Shown piece by piece: positions 5,719-5,950 of a stretch of DNA of 5,950 nucleotides. Both the position numbers and the translations under genes were made by a program. The DNA is from Thioalkalivibrio sp. GTDB lineage: Bacteria > Pseudomonadota > Gammaproteobacteria > Ectothiorhodospirales > Ectothiorhodospiraceae. How positions within the stretch are numbered: the stretch's first letter is position 1; the number at the start of each line of letters is the position of its first letter. Under the pieces are notes generated by a model that saw nothing but the letters and a program-made list of their open reading frames with translations, ran no database searches and was not told where the DNA came from. The stretch spans positions 1 to 5,950 of the forward strand of contig JAGTVE010000276.1 in assembly GCA_018224485.1 (NCBI GenBank), given 5' to 3'.

Positions 5719-5802
5719 TTGCGATCTCCGGTTCGTGGATGCCATTGAATCATCCGGGACGCCGGAAACCCCGCGAAAGACCACTTACTGAAGGCAGCAA
5801 CC

Positions 5803-5807
5803 AGGAG
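5803..5807 (+). promoter_or_regulatory. Ribosome binding site of the curlin-like gene
   Basis: AGGAG at 5803-5807 stands nine bases before ATG 5817. The protein from this ATG starts with a Lys-containing n-region and a signal peptide, which supports the start. Confidence 0.65.
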
Positions 5808-5816
5808 AACCTGACG

Positions 5817-5950
5817 ATGAAAAGCACCAAGACCCCGATCCTGCAACTCGCACTCGCCGCGGCCGCCCTTTTGGCAATGACCGCCGGACCCGTTTCCGCC
5901 GCGGGCAGCAACATGAACACCACCATCCAGGAGGGCCGCATCAACACCAA
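5817..5950 (+). CDS. Secreted protein, candidate curlin-repeat (amyloid) subunit, 3' truncated by the window
   Basis: Only 44 complete codons are visible. Residues 1-28 form a Sec signal peptide: Lys at 2 and 5, a hydrophobic Leu/Ala core at about 8-21, and cleavage predicted after VSA (26-28). The mature start contains Asn32, five residues, Gln38, one residue, Gly40, two residues, Asn43. This equals the curlin repeat spacing S/N-x5-Q-x-G-x2-N known from CsgA and CsgB, in an Asn/Thr/Gln/Gly-rich stretch. If it continues, it would be a curli-like fibre subunit or nucleator exported by a CsgG-type pore and forming surface amyloid. One repeat is weak proof, and any Asn/Thr-rich secreted protein could match by chance. 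No csgD, csgE, csgF or csgG gene is inside the window; they could follow to the right. The gene is preceded by a good ribosome site and a long intergenic region with an inverted repeat. Confidence 0.75.
   Translation, partial: MKSTKTPILQLALAAAALLAMTAGPVSAAGSNMNTTIQEGRINT

Larger units (their letters stand above)
5488..5816. other. 329-base divergent intergenic region
   Basis: This stretch separates the CPBP gene (minus) from the curlin-like gene (plus) and must carry both promoters. On the minus strand CTGACA (5581-5576) stands 17 bases from TCCGAT (5558-5553), a poor -10, so it is only a weak candidate for the CPBP gene. For the plus-strand gene I find no convincing sigma-70 pair: TTGAAT at 5745-5750 has no -10 at the right distance. 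I find no sigma-54 pair either. Short hairpins occur at 5609-5621 (GAGCC, 3-base loop, GGCTC) and 5621-5636 (CCTTC, 6-base loop, GAAGG). The strongest element is the inverted repeat at 5690-5718, listed separately. No coding potential of its own is apparent. Confidence 0.6.

Noticed and set aside
5640..5950. Two minus-strand frames (5640-5846 and 5750-5950) opposite the curlin-like gene
   Set aside because: They are antisense to a signal peptide with a good ribosome site, show no domain and have no ribosome site of their own.

Overview
The window reads as a GC-rich gammaproteobacterial chromosome segment, perhaps from the Chromatiales/Ectothiorhodospiraceae part of the group. That placement is an inference from base composition, codon use and gene types; no taxonomic marker gene is present. 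I see no RNA gene, CRISPR array, insertion sequence or integrase. All genes share the same GC-rich codon style, so nothing looks recently acquired.

Layout, left to right. (1) The last 28 codons of an unidentified plus-strand gene end at 89. (2) A 220-base leader follows (90-309) with three strong inverted repeats in tandem. (3) A plus-strand regulator (310-1842) joins an HDOD domain, a coiled coil and a GGDEF diguanylate cyclase domain with an intact GGEEF and I-site. (4) Convergent to it is a secreted murein lytic transglycosylase of the MltD type (3052-1883, minus), with a catalytic Glu and a C-terminal LysM. (5) A 237-base divergent intergenic region carries a 16-base dyad. (6) A two-gene ABC-2 exporter operon comes next: ATPase 3290-4009 and permease 4002-4844, overlapping by 8 bases. 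(7) Convergent to it is a small membrane protease-like protein of the CPBP (CAAX/bacteriocin-processing) family (5487-4915, minus). (8) A 329-base divergent intergenic region holds a second strong inverted repeat. (9) At the right edge is the start of a secreted protein (5817 onward). Its mature N-terminus fits the curlin repeat spacing, which makes it a candidate curli-like amyloid subunit.

Functionally the window leans towards the cell envelope and surface: c-di-GMP synthesis, peptidoglycan cleavage, an exporter of unknown substrate, a membrane protease-like protein and a possible amyloid fibre subunit. In known systems c-di-GMP controls curli and other matrix components, so the cyclase and the curlin-like gene could belong to one programme. 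They are 4 kb apart in separate transcription units, so this is only a hypothesis. The points most worth a second look are the truncated curlin-like gene at the right edge and the highly structured leader of the HDOD-GGDEF gene.
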